Source: Cinclus cinclus
Taxonomy: Eukaryota > Chordata > Aves > Passeriformes > Cinclidae
Length of the DNA stretch: 64,000 nucleotides
Direction: 5' to 3'
NCBI RefSeq assembly: GCF_963662255.1
Contig: NC_085053.1
Location: 2,232,001-2,296,000 of the forward strand
Part shown: in pieces, positions 36,221 to 47,197 of the stretch
Position numbering within the stretch: position 1 is the stretch's first letter
Layout of the letters: every line of letters begins with the position of its first letter
Program-made: the position numbers and the translations under genes
The notes under the pieces: model-generated
Databases searched by the model: none
What the model saw: the letters and a program-made list of their open reading frames with translations, nothing else
Told to the model about the DNA's origin: nothing

Positions 36221-37475
36221 GGTGAGCCTGACTGGGAAGGAGTGGCAGAAGCATCCAATTGTGACTGGCCCAGAGGCACCGTGTATTCTAGGCATAGACT
36301 TCCTCAGGAATGGCTATTACAAAGACCCAAAGGGACTCAGGTGGGCTTTTGGAATAGCTGCTGTAGAGGCAGAAAATATTAAGCAATTGAACACCTTGCT
36401 TGGACTGTCAGAGAACCCATCTGTAGTGGGACTCCTGAAGGTGAAGGAGCAGCAAGTGCCAATTGCCACCTCCACAGTGCACCACCGGCAGTACAGGACA
36501 AATCGAGATGCCGTGATCCCCATCCACAAGATGATCCGTGAGCTGGAGGGCCAAGGGGTGGTCAGCAAAACCCACTCACCCTTCAACAGCCCCATCTGGC
36601 CTGTGCGCAAGTCTGATGGAGAATGGAGATTGACTGTGGACTATCGTGCATTGAATGAAGTGACTCCACCGCTGAGCGCTGCCGTGCCGGACATGCTGGA
36701 ACTCCAGTACGAGCTGGAGTCCAAGGCAGCAAAGTGGTACGCCACCATTGACATTGCCAATGCATTTTTCTCCATTCCTCTGGCAGCAGAGTGCAGGCCT
36801 CAGTTTGCTTTCACCTGGAGGGGCGTGCAGTACACCTGGAACCGACTGCCCCAGGGGTGGAAACACAGCCCCACCATCTGCCATGGACTGATCCAGGCTG
36901 CACTGGAAAAGGGTGAAGCTCCAGAACATCTGCAATACATTGATGACATCATTGTGTGGGGGAACACGGCAATGGAAGTATTTGAGAAAGGAGAGAAGAT
37001 CATCCAAATTCTGCTGGGAGCCGGTTTCACCATCAAGAGGAGCAAAGTCAAAGGTCCTGCCCAAGAGATCCAGTTCCTGGGAGTAAAGTGGCAAGACGGG
37101 CGGCGCCAAATCCCCACTGAGGTCATCAATAAGATCACCGCAATGTCTCCACCAACGAACAAAAAAGAAACACAAGCTTTCCTAAGTGTCATAGGCTTTT
37201 GGAGAATGCACATTCCTGAGTACAGCCAGATCGTGAGCCCTCTCTACCTGGTCACCCAGAAGAAGAACGAATTCCACTGGGGCCCTGAGCAGCAGCAAGC
37301 CTTTGCCCAGATCAAGCAGGAGATCACTCATGCTGCAGCCCTCGGCCCAGTCAGGACGGGACCAGAGGTGAAGAATGTGCTCTACTCTGCAGCCAGGAAC
37401 AAGGGCTTGTCCTGGAGCCTTTGGCAGAAGGTACCTTGTGAGACCCGAGGCCAACCTCTGGGATTCTGGAGCTGA
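36183..37475 (+). pseudogene. pol: Protease C-terminus and reverse transcriptase of ERV-L-like pol
   Basis: The longest open stretch of the provirus. After the protease tail, the polymerase begins with a conserved YRTNRDAVIPIHKMIRELE segment (from ~36493). Next come SPFNSPIWPVRKSDGEWRLT, VDYRALNEVTPPL and ATIDIANAFFSIPL with the first catalytic Asp (in TIDIA). RLPQGWKHSPTICH follows, and then the YIDD active site at 36936-36947. The thumb region has FLGVKWQDGR and LSVIGFWRMHIPEYS. It ends at TGA 37473-37475, after which the same frame continues, so the TGA is a nonsense mutation (plausibly CGA to TGA). The fingers and palm look intact in this copy. Confidence 0.95.
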
Positions 37476-38033
37476 AGTTACAGAGGGTCTGTAGCCAACT
37501 ACACCCCAACAGAGGAGATCTTGGCTGCTTATGAAGGAGTTCAAGCTGCCTCAGAGGTGATTGGCACAGAAGCACAGCTCCTCCTGGCACCCCGACTACC
37601 AGTACTGGGGTGGATGTCTAAAGGGAAGGTCCCCTCTACCCACCACGCCATGGATGCCACATGGAGCAAGTGGATCACCCTCATCATGCAACGTGCCAGT
37701 ATTGGAAACCTGAATTGCCCTGGGATTTTGAAAATAATTACAAACTGGCCAGAAGGTGAAAACTTTAGTCTCACTAACAAAGAAGAGCAGGAACAAGTGA
37801 CCCAGGCTGATGGAGCCCCACCATACAACCAACATCCAGCAGATGAAACTCGCTACGCTCTTTTCACTGACGGTTCCTGTCGCATCGTGGGGATGAACCA
37901 GAAGTGGAAAGCAGTTGTATGGAGCCCCACACAACAGGTCACACAATTTACTGAAAGAGAAAGTGGATCAAGTCAACTTACTAAACTCAAAGCTGTTCAG
38001 CTGGCCCTGGACATTGCTAAAAAAGACAAATAG
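37476..38033 (+). pseudogene. pol: Connection and RNase H domain of pol
   Basis: In the same frame as reverse transcriptase, past the TGA. The connection part has YTPTEEILAAYEG and LGWMSKGKVPSTHHAMD. RNase H has LFTDGSC with the first catalytic Asp at 37869. The position of the catalytic Glu (family pattern A-E-L) reads T-K-L, with AAA at 37983-37985, so the active site is lost. TAG at 38031 probably replaces a Trp codon. An extra base in the A run at 38036-38040 then shifts the frame; the third acidic site (YIDS) and the HVDAH motif follow in the next frame. Confidence 0.9.
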
Positions 38034-39191
38034 CCAAAAACTCTACCTTTATATTGATTCGTGTATAGTAGACAATGCTCTGTGGGGTTGGCTGGAAAGG
38101 TGGAAAAATGCTAACTGGCAACATAAAGAAAAAACAATCTGGGCTGTTGATAAGGGGAAAGACATTGCCACTCCAGTAGAGAAGCCACCCATAAAAGTCT
38201 GTCATGTAGATGCCCATGTCCCCAAGAGTCGGGCTAATGAAGAGCACCGACACAATGAGCAAGTAGATCAGGCTGCAAGGATAGAGGTGTCACGGATAGA
38301 CTTAGACTGGCAGCACAAGGCAGAATTGTTCCTGGCTCGATGGGCCCATGATGCCTCAGGTCAACAAGGCAGAGACGCCACCTACAAGTGGGCACGAGAC
38401 CGAGGGGTGGATCTCACCATGGAAAGTGTTTCCCAGGTTATCCATGACTGTGAGACGTGTGCTGCCATCAAGCAAGCCAAGCGAGTGAAGCCCCTCTGGT
38501 ATGGGGGGCGGTGGTCCAAATGTAAGTATGGGGAGGCCTGGCAGATTGACTACATCACACTGCCTCAGACACGCCAAGGCAAGTGCTACGTGCTGACCAT
38601 GGTGGAAGCCACCACTGGATGGTTGGAGACCTACCCTGTGTCTCATTCGACTTCTCAGAACACTTTCTTGTGCCTTGAGAAACAAGTCCTTTGAAGGCAT
38701 GGTGCCACTAAGAAAATCGAGTCAAACAACGGAACCCATTTCAAAAATGGTCTTATACCTGGGCCAGAATGCATGGTATTAAATGGATATATCATATCCC
38801 TTAGCATGCACCGGCTTCTGGGAAAGTTGAACAGTGCAACCGGCTACTCAAGACTACCCTGAAGGCACTTGGTGGGGGATCCTTCAAGAATTGGGAAGCA
38901 AACTTAGCAAAGGCCACCCAGGTGGTCAGCACCTGAGAGTCCATCAATCAAGCTAGCCCTGCCCAGTCTGAACCCTTGCACACAGTGGATGGAAATAAAG
39001 TCCATGTCGTACACATGAAAAGTATTTTAGGAAAGACTCTTTGGATTACTCCCATGTTAGGAAAAGATAAACCCATCCATGGGATTGTCTTTGCTCAAGG
39101 ATCTGGTTACACTTGGTGGGTAATGCAGAAAGATGGAGAAGCCCATTGTGTACCACAGGAAAACCTAATCTTATGTGAAAACCGTGTGTAA
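38034..39191 (+). pseudogene. pol: RNase H end and integrase of pol, degraded
   Basis: The open part runs to TGA 38692-38694. The zinc-binding domain keeps His at 38347 and Cys-Glu-Thr-Cys at 38449-38460, but the second His is Gln (38362). The first catalytic Asp is present (38548, in WQIDYITLP). The second, expected in S-D-N-G, is Asn (38725). The catalytic Glu survives at 38829 in GKVEQCN. Further damage: a frame change between about 38745 and 38771, TAG at 38802 and TGA at 38934. The C-terminal domain (WWVMQKDGEAHCVP) is readable and ends at TAA 39189-39191, which is the natural pol end. Confidence 0.92.
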
Positions 39192-39218
39192 GGTTTCATT
39201 ATGCAGATGGTAATAGAA

Positions 39219-39232
39219 TAAGGGGTGGATAA
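39219..39232 (+). promoter_or_regulatory. Polypurine tract
   Basis: A purine-rich AAGGGGTGGATAA abuts the TG of the 3' LTR, the place where plus-strand synthesis would be primed. Confidence 0.75.
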
Positions 39233-39890
39233 TGTCTTGGCTTGCAAAGCAGGACGTGCCCAGCAGTGTGTATTCTATCACCATCTGTTAAACCGTGTGA
39301 TACAATGCTCTTTATCTTTTCTACAACCCATCCTTCCTCCAGGAAGAGATCTCCTGTTAATGGGCCATTGAGTCCCACTGCATCACTGATAAAATTCCAT
39401 CATCCATTGGGAGATGCTCCACCCAGGGGGAGGAGCCAAGAATTCCCTACCTAAATAAAAACTAAGATCTGGATCACCAAAACAGCCTCTTTTCCACTGG
39501 ATCCCAGAGGAAAGCCAGACCCTTCTACACACATTATCACTGGACCTTCAGAGGAAAACTGCACCTTCTCCAGGAGCACTGCCCCAACAGAACCACATCT
39601 GTCACTGCAGGAGGATGCAGCCACCATTTAATGGGACTGCCCCCAACACCCTGAGTGACTGATGGGGTGTCAGCTTGGATTCTGACTCTGGCAGTGCTTT
39701 GGGTTTGTTTTTTGTAATACTGTATTTCTATTTTAATTTTCCTGGTAAAGAACTGTTATTCCTATTTCCCATATCTTTGCCTGAGAGCACTTTAATTTCA
39801 AAATAATTTGGAGGGAGGGGGTTTGCATTCTCCATTTCAAAGACAGGCTTCTGCCTTTCTTAGCAGACACCTGTCTTTCAAACCAGGACA
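39233..39890 (+). mobile_element. Complete 3' LTR (658 bp)
   Basis: Starts TGTCTTGG and ends CCAGGACA. The two ends form an imperfect inverted repeat of about 18-20 bases rather than the usual 2-6. The last ~125 bases match the 5' remnant. A TAAATAAAAACT word lies at 39452-39463 and could serve as TATA or polyadenylation signal. The 5' LTR end is lost, so no target-site duplication can be read. Confidence 0.93.
39454..39459 (+). promoter_or_regulatory. AATAAA word in 3' LTR
   Basis: The only good AATAAA in the LTR. Its place in the first third, downstream of a GC-containing U3, also fits an AT-rich core promoter. Which role it had is unresolved. Confidence 0.4.
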
Positions 39891-40570
39891 CATGTGCAAA
39901 ATCCCTTCACAATTTGAAAACATTTAAAAGAGGAGATCTCCACAGATGACTACTCCTTGTCCTGGAAGTCAGATAAGAAACAAATGCAGAGTAGTGTGTG
40001 CTCCCCTTTTTGGATGATGCATTTTGTAAACTTCTTCCAAGAGTTTCCAAACGAACAGAGGAAAAAAGTTCATCCAGGCTGACGTATCAGTATTGTTGAC
40101 ACTCATGGCAGGCCCTCAGAGAGCCTTTTGGACCACCACGTCCTGCACAGGCACAGAGAGCCCCACACACAGACAGCCCTGGCTGTCACTCCCTGTGCCC
40201 ACTGAGGGTCTTGGGGGGGATCCATGGAGTTTCCCCCACAACAGTCTCCTTTCTTCCCAGTGCCCGTGGTTCCCTTTGTGTTTACGATAACACAGGGATG
40301 CTTTATTGCATTTCGCCCGCCCGCTGCCATGGCAACCGGCAGTGGCTGCGTGCTGTAAAAATAACCCTCCTTCTTTGATAGATTTCACTTGAGTGAAAAT
40401 AACCCTTAAAAATAGGTTGAAATTTCCATACTAACTCTTCCAGGAGGTTCCAGAGAGGTGAGAATGAATTCTTCCAGCCTTGGCACCCAGCTGTCAGAGA
40501 GGAACCCGTGAGGAGGCTTTTTGGGAGCCCCCACCAGCCAGGTCCCCCAGGGATATGGTGGTGCTGATGG
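39891..40570. other. Gene-less stretch between provirus and CR1
   Basis: Unique non-coding sequence; nothing recognised. Confidence 0.5.
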
Positions 40571-41075
40571 CATAGAATCATGGAATGGTTTGGATTGGAA
40601 GGGACCTTAAAAATCATCTTGTGCCAACCCCTTTGCCATGGGCCATGGGGCATCTTTTGTTAGACTCAGGGCCCCATCCAATCTGGCCTTGAACACTCCA
40701 AGGGATGGGGCATCCACAGATTCTCTGTTGCTGTGCCACAGCCTCACTACCCTCACTGGGGAGAATTTTTTCCTCAAGCTACTCTCTTTCAGTTTTAAAT
40801 CAATCCCCCTTGTTCTTTCTCTAAACATCCTTGTAAAAATTCCCTCTCCCTCTTTCTTGTAGGCTTCCTTCAGGTACTGGGAGGCCAAAATTAGGTCACC
40901 CAAAATCCTTGTTTTCCAGGCTGAATAATCCAAATTATCACAACCTTTCCTCATAGGAAAGGTGTTCCACCCCTCTAATCATCTCAGAGGCCTTCCCTGG
41001 GCTCACCCCAACTGGGGCAATGTCCTTCCTGTGCTGGGGACCAGAGCTGGATGCAGCAATGCATGTGGAAACAGG
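40571..41075 (-). mobile_element. CR1: CR1 LINE 3'-end fragment, minus strand (longest here)
   Basis: About 500 bp in reverse-complement order: ATAGAATCATGGAATGGTTT, GGAAGGGACCTTAAAAATCA, GGGATGGGGCATCCACAG, TCTTTCAGTTTTAAATC, CAGGCTGAATAATCCAAATT, CCTTTCCTCATAGGAAAGGT, CCAGAGCTGGATGCAGC. It reaches further into the element than the other copies. Confidence 0.95.
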
Positions 41076-41764
41076 TACATGGGGAAAAGGGCCGTGTCCA
41101 CTGTCATCACATGGCCCACGCTTTCTGCACAGACAGAATGGATGTGCCAGTAGATGTGCTGGACCTTCAGGGCTTCTTGGTATTTACTGCAAAAGAAGAG
41201 GTGGTGTCCCTTCAGTGGGTCTTTGGGGTCTAGTTGGGATAAAGCTCAGCTTCATCTTCTGAGCTCCTGTGCACCACAGCCTCAAAAAAAAGGCTCTTCC
41301 CTTCTCCTTAGCCACAGGGACTGTGGAAGGTGGTGCTGTCCCTTTGCACATTTTACAGCTGGCCATCAGGAAATCTTCACGGGCTTTGGATAGACAGATC
41401 AGAGTACATGAACAGCCAACACTGGATCTCTCCTCAAAAAAAAAGCTCTGCTCATGGCTGGGAGAGCTGTCATGGCCATCTCTCCACAGGCCCCCTGCCC
41501 AGACTCCTGGGGCAGCAATGATGTGAGATTCATGGCTGATGCTGATGCTGGCAGAGTTTCAAGACTCCTTCCTTTGCTCCAGAGCACCTGTACCAGTCCC
41601 AGCCAGCAGAGAGGCACCCAGAGCCCTGCTCTGGATCAGTGAGGGTGTTGTTCTTACACACGCTCTTGACTCATCCTTGGCCCAGGAGGTCTTTTTATGT
41701 CTCCTGGCCCATTTCTTTCCTTTTTTGTTCTCCCAACCACTCAACTCCTCTACTTCCAAATAAA

Positions 41765-42130
41765 AGCCGATTCACATTTTAGAGGTGGCCCCTGATTCCT
41801 CCCATGAGTTTAGGTGAGTCGAACCATAAGAAGTGGAGTAATGAGATTATGATTAAAAGCACACCTTGATAGTGGAGCATCCATCAAGCTGTCATAGAAA
41901 TCGTATCTCGGAGGCTGCTCTCATCAATCTGACCTTTCAATTATTACCCAGAGTTCATGACTCTAAGTGTATATAATTCCTACCTCAAATCTGGGAATAC
42001 ACGCCTTTGTTTTTTTGGCTTGCTTTCTGAGTGGCTGTGCGAGGTGCCTTTCCCTGGCACATCAGCATTGCTTCGTCACGCAAATTAACTTAAATTAGCT
42101 TTTCCCTCACCCAAAAGTTTGGGAACAAGA
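41765..42130. promoter_or_regulatory. Candidate conserved non-coding element
   Basis: A compact block rich in transcription-factor-like words: GTAATGAGATTATGATTAAA near 41836, CATCAAGCTGTCA, ATCAATCTGACCTTTCAATT near 41924, CTTTGTTTTTTTGG near 42005, and CAAATTAACTTAAATTAGC near 42080. Simple repeats and CR1 are absent. Among the best enhancer candidates in the window by eye; conservation untested. Confidence 0.42.
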
Positions 42131-45100
42131 TCATAACACTACCAGGGCACCTGAAGGAAGCTGTTTGAAATTTTTATCAGTAGACTTCTGGATTTTTCTC
42201 AGCTATTTTAAAGCCAGTGGCCACTAAGGCAACTCCAGGAGTGCTCCTGGCCCACACCCTGCTTTGCCTCATGTCCCTGAAGAGAGAGGAGGCTGCTCCA
42301 GCCATGCCACAGCACTTCTCCAACAACAGGGAAGGCCCCTCCAGTCCAACCAAGCTCACCCAGGGATCAGTACAGATGACATTTTTTGCCCAAACATCAC
42401 TGGAAAAGCTTGGTTTTGTGAGCTTCACCTCAGGTAACACAGTATTTCAGGAGCAGGATCAAGTCTAATTCATCTTTCCATTGGCATCATTCGAGGATTC
42501 CTCTGCTTATCCCTAGGAGCAGAGCAGAGCTCACCTCCAGCCAGCTCCATGCATTCAACCCCCCACCATCTGTCCACTCTGGGGGCTCCCAGGATGAGAT
42601 AAGACACAACTTGCTTGGCACCAGCCTGGCACCTCGCTGGGTCCAAGTGAGTTTTGCACAGGCCACAGAGTTACCAAGCAATGAAATCCTGCCTGAGCCT
42701 TTTGTACAGGGAGCACCAACCACCCAGGAATGCTGCATCCTCCTGCTCTGTGCTAGGTCTGCTAACAGAAGGACAAGAAAGAACTGGCTCTTCCTACACA
42801 GCAAGTTAGGAAGTTTTTCCTAGAGTAAATAAAACAAATTAAACCATTCACTTTATAGTTTTCCTCCAAAGGAACTCTTTTTATTATAAAAGCAAATTCT
42901 CTGCTTTCCCTGTTTGTGACTTTTCACAAACAAAAAATCATAACACACGCATTATGGAAGAAAATAAATCCTTGGTTGGCAGAGAAAAGGCAGAGGAAAT
43001 AGATATGCCTTGGTTTGGGATGTTTGACAAATCAAGCCCTGAGGGTGTTTTCTGGGGTGTTTGTATTATTGTGGGGTCTGGGCAGCTTTCTTGTATGAAT
43101 GACTACTGAATGGATGATCTTTTGCAAAAATCTCTGCACTGTTCAGGTGCCTGAACTGTGGGAATTCCCACAACTTCCAGGCTTCCAGTGTGACCCTCGA
43201 TCCTGCAGCAAAGGTGTTCAGGTGAGGTCAGGTGGGACCAGAGGAGAGTGAGTCAAAGACGCCCTCAAAAGAGGGAGCAGCTTTCAGCAGTGACCCTGAG
43301 GCCAACCCAGCATCAAGGCACTTCTCTGCTAACACCTGATAATCCACACAGCCCTTCCCAGGGAAGCTGAGGGAGAATCCCGCACCTCCTTCCATCACAG
43401 CCTGGCCCACCTGACATCTCTGCAGACTCATTGCTAAGCCACTGCCATTTCTGGTAAACCAGACACCTTTTCCAGAGAGAAAACAGCGACATTTCAGGCA
43501 TGACTCTGTTTTGAAAGCCTTACAAAAGCCTGACTTACAGAAAGATTAAAGGCAAACAGCAATGCATCCCCAGCACCCAGCTCACTGGTGGGGACAGTTG
43601 TCCTTCAGCTTCAAGATGAGCACGGAACAAGAACTCATCCACCACACAGCCATCATGGTCTCTTTTTTGATATAACCCTCATCATCAATCCCAAATGCTG
43701 CACTGCAGAGCTCTGAGAACTATCCCACCAATTCCAGTTTAAAAGTCTCCACGGCAAGGGTTTCTCAAGAGCCACCCAAGAGATCCCAACTGGCTGAGGG
43801 ACCAAGTGCCTCTCCCACCATGGGGCTCAAAAAGAGCTTCAAGAAGCTGAGGCCAGCACTCACAGCCCAGACCCTCATGCCTTGCAAACTCCAAGGGTTT
43901 GCTTCAGTCTTGCTCTTGGAAGCCAAATCCAGGTTCCTCTCTGTCCGAGGAAGAGGTCAGAGAGCCACACACCACCATTGTCCTCTCTCTCCTCTCTGGC
44001 AGCCACATAAACAAGCAGTCTGGAGGCCACTACATCTGCAGTGCAGCCACAGGTTGCTCCAGCCCAGTCTCCACACATCTCATGCCAGCAGAATCTGATG
44101 ACAGCACCAGCTGGACCCTCTCTGTCATGAAAAGGAGATGAAACCTGCAAAAGCCCTGCTCCCATTTTCCCATTCTCCCTCTGAGATCAAGCCCGCACTC
44201 TCAGGAGTCAAGTCTCTGCTGTTTCAGGGAAAAATATTTCATTGACATCTCCATAATATCCCAGAAGGAAGAGGGTGATTACAGCTACCAGCCATGGCTG
44301 CTGTATGAAATGAGCTGGTGGGCTTTGACCAAGAAGTGCCGCCTCACCCAAACCAAAAACCTGTCACTGGAGAAAGGTGACCCCTTTTAGCTGTGTCTGG
44401 AAGGGGTGGAGAGGCCACCAGTTGTGTTCCTAGAGAGAGGGAAGTTCCCTCTCTCCAAGGGAACTTCACTCCCACTTCACCTCCATGCTTAAAACGATGC
44501 TTAATGCCTCCCTTAAGGTGGTAACTGCAGTCGAGCTGTGCTGTCAGGAAGGCTCTAATCCTGTGCTAATTTATTTTATCAAATTAAAAAACGAGCATCC
44601 ATGGAACACCAGAGACCTCCTGTTCTCAGGGTCCCAGCAGAAAGCTGCATGATCCCTTTGTAGAGAGGGCTGGGGAGGGGGGGAGAGGGGTTGTTGTTTT
44701 GCTTCTTCTTTTTTTTTTGCCACGAATATAAAATTAATAAAACAGGATTAAGGGAGATATGGTTTTAACCAATTCCTTAATCCCAGAGAATAATTAATGA
44801 GAGCAATGCACCACTTGGCTCGACTCTCCCCACATTTGAATAATAAATAGCATCCAAAAAAAAAAAAAAAAGGAGGAAAAAGGAACAAGAAGGTTGAGCT
44901 GTAAATTCTTAATACAAAGAAGTTTTGCCACACGTATGTGTATATTGTCTTTTGGCCTTGGATCCAGAAAAAAAGATTATGAAGAAAGCAGAGACCAGAT
45001 TTGGCCACACACAGATGTGTCTAAGCCAAGATTTACGGGAATCTCCACACTTTTAAGAAACAAAATACCACTAAAAGTCTGCATAAATTGCCCACACTAA

Positions 45101-46119
45101 GCTCTGCATGCAAACACCAGCCAAGACTGACTTGGGTGCCATGAACCCAGTAAAGGTACCAGCCTCAGTCAGAGCTACTCACTCTTAATATTTTATTATT
45201 CCTCTTTATTCCAATACTCACTCTTAATTCCAAACTGCATAAATTATGGGACCCGAACTGCTGTGACATTCATCTTTGTGTTCTCAACACCATAGTGTGC
45301 CAAGGGCAGGGCTGGCCTGCTGCAGGGGCAGCTCTGTAAAGATGTGATTTAAGCCTCTGGACTTGAACCATTGAATAGCTGCTTAAGTATAAGGTCACCT
45401 GTAGGGTCTTCTAGTCAGCAGAGCAAGGGGTGGGGGGTCCTCCACACCTTAGGCACTTATTTGGTGATGGGAGGAACCCTGTTTTGGAAGGACAAGGAGC
45501 CCTCTGAATTCAAGCCCTTTAAAGTTCAAGTGTGTCTCTACTGCCTTGCCTTGGAGATGGAAAACGGTTTCTCAGGGCTTACTCCAAGAGTTCCCAGAGA
45601 CCACCGTGCCTCACAAGTGTCTCCCAGCTCCTGGCCACTGCTCACCTGGCCCAAGGAGTTGTTCCTCTGAGGAGTCCCTGGATGCAGAAGGAAGTTTACG
45701 ACCAGGCAGCTTCCCAAAGGACGGTCTCACCATTCTTTATTAAACTTCTTGACTCAAAGGGGAAACAAGGATCTCTTGAGGAGTCATTTTTCAACTGACA
45801 AGCAGATACCCATAGTGGACCTATGTCAGACTTCCATGTGGTATCACCTTGATCTAGACAAGACCAGGTTTGGGGGTAGGACGGCCTGGATCCTAAAAGG
45901 GCACCTCAGCTCTGGAGGTCCAGACCAGCTGACTGGGCAGGAGGTCAGGGACATAAGGAGGAACATCTGAATAAACACGGCCCCATCCCTGCCTGCAGCC
46001 CTTGTTAAGGCCGGCCTCTGCTTTGAACTCCTTCCTGATGAAATGATTAATGAATGCCGTGCAGACCTCTTCCCTTCCTTCCTCTGCTTTCACCTGCCAC
46101 ACAGAGCAATACCAAATGA
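42131..46119. other. Gene-less stretch with faint Ig-like coding traces
   Basis: Mostly unremarkable. AT-rich blocks near 42800-43010 and 44560-44760 may be regulatory. Short Ig-like translations at about 43765-44140 and 44245-44390 are described as a finding only, because each is short and interrupted. An A run lies at 44856-44871. Confidence 0.45.
44667..44690 (+). other. G-quadruplex-forming motif
   Basis: Four G runs of three or more (GGG, GGGG, a run of seven, GGGG) are separated by 1-3 bases, satisfying the G3N1-7 rule on the + strand. Confidence 0.6.
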
Positions 46120-46310
46120 GGTGATCATGACAAACACAGCTCTAATTCTTTATTAATATTAATCAGAGGCAACCTTTCCATTGACACCAGAACCCGTGCG
46201 CGTGCTGGCAGGGAGGGAATAACGCTGCGGCAGTGACATTTCTTGGGTAGGCAATTTTATTCTATTTTAAAAATTTTTTTCATCTCGCACCTTCCCTTCC
46301 CCCCCTTTAA
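46120..46310. promoter_or_regulatory. Candidate conserved non-coding element
   Basis: TTCTTTATTAATATTAATCA at about 46146, a CpG-containing GTGCGCGTGCTGGC part, and TTTTATTCTATTTTAAAAA. Mixed AT-core/CpG texture as in the other candidate elements. Inference only. Confidence 0.3.
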
Positions 46311-46865
46311 TAAGGGTGAGAGATACCTTGTACAAACAGAGGAAGGAAGAAGCTGATTAAATAGCAGAGTTGGAGCATAATGAAAGAAAAAGCCCACTGC
46401 AAACATCTGCTGATTGTTTTAAACGGGAGGCACCGCGAGGTGGATTTCAGGTGATACCACGGTGGCTTGTCTCATAATCCCGGCAAAGGCAGCATTAGGG
46501 CTTTGGAGCTCAGGGTGAATTTCATCCAGTCCCTGCTGGCAGGGAAAGAGGCTTAGGCAGGATAGCAAACCTCATTCTCATCTTGGAGCAGGGCTGGGAG
46601 AACCACAAAGACACACCACAAAACTGCCCTGAGCCAAAAGGGGCCCTTTCCTTGTGCCACCAAGCCAAAGGGGAACTGTTATGGGTAGCAGTGTGGACAC
46701 AGCCATCTCCCCTTCAGGTACTCACCGACACACATCCTGGCTGCTCGTGTGTGGCTTGAGACAGGAAGCAGAAGATGAAGGTCTCCAGGCCACCTGCAAG
46801 ATGTGCACCTTTCCAGCTGCAGGTGGGTTCTCATGAGCAGCCACTCCCTGGGATCCTCACTGGCG

Positions 46866-46908
46866 AAACACAGATCCCTTTGAGCTGGAAAGGACCTTTA
46901 AAAGTCAC
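46866..46908 (-). mobile_element. CR1: Very short CR1 3'-end remnant
   Basis: CACAGATCCCTTTGAGCTGG followed by AAAGGACCTTTAAAAGTCA matches the reverse-complement CR1 tip. Homology fades after about 45 bases, so this is the weakest CR1 call. Confidence 0.5.
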
Positions 46909-47197
46909 GTAAATGTCAGCAGGGTAAGGAGAACTGTTTGTGGAAGAAGCCATCCAATCCATAAGGAATGGAGACGACCACATCCAACTCCTTACCCTAA
47001 GGGAGCTGGGGCACATTTCCTCAGCTGGGAGGATGGTCATGGACAGGCAAGACCTACAGGCTTCCTTTGCTGCCCAGTTGTTGATTTTCCAGCTTTCCCC
47101 ATCCTAATAGCCAAGGGACTGCAGGGAGATCTGTACCGAGAGAAGCCCCTGGTTCTCAGCAGAGTGCAACTTCCCTCTCTCTGTCTCTTAAAACAAA

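Larger units (their letters stand above)
33991..39890 (+). mobile_element. ERV-L-like endogenous retrovirus, defective, env-less
   Basis: About 5.9 kb laid out as 5' LTR remnant, primer binding site, leader, gag, protease, reverse transcriptase, RNase H, integrase, polypurine tract and 3' LTR. The two LTR copies align over the last ~125 bases with roughly ten differences plus small gaps by eye, so the insertion is old. The pol order and residues resemble the class III (ERV-L, spuma-like) elements abundant in birds. Neither an env gene nor a dUTPase fits in the 41 bases between pol and the 3' LTR. At least two frameshifts in pol, one in gag, and several stops make it non-functional. Confidence 0.95.

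Noticed and set aside
36576..37175. 199-codon minus-strand frame
   Set aside because: Antisense shadow of the reverse transcriptase coding sequence.
39192..39232. Env or dUTPase remnant after pol
   Set aside because: Only 41 bases, mostly polypurine tract; no coding sequence possible.
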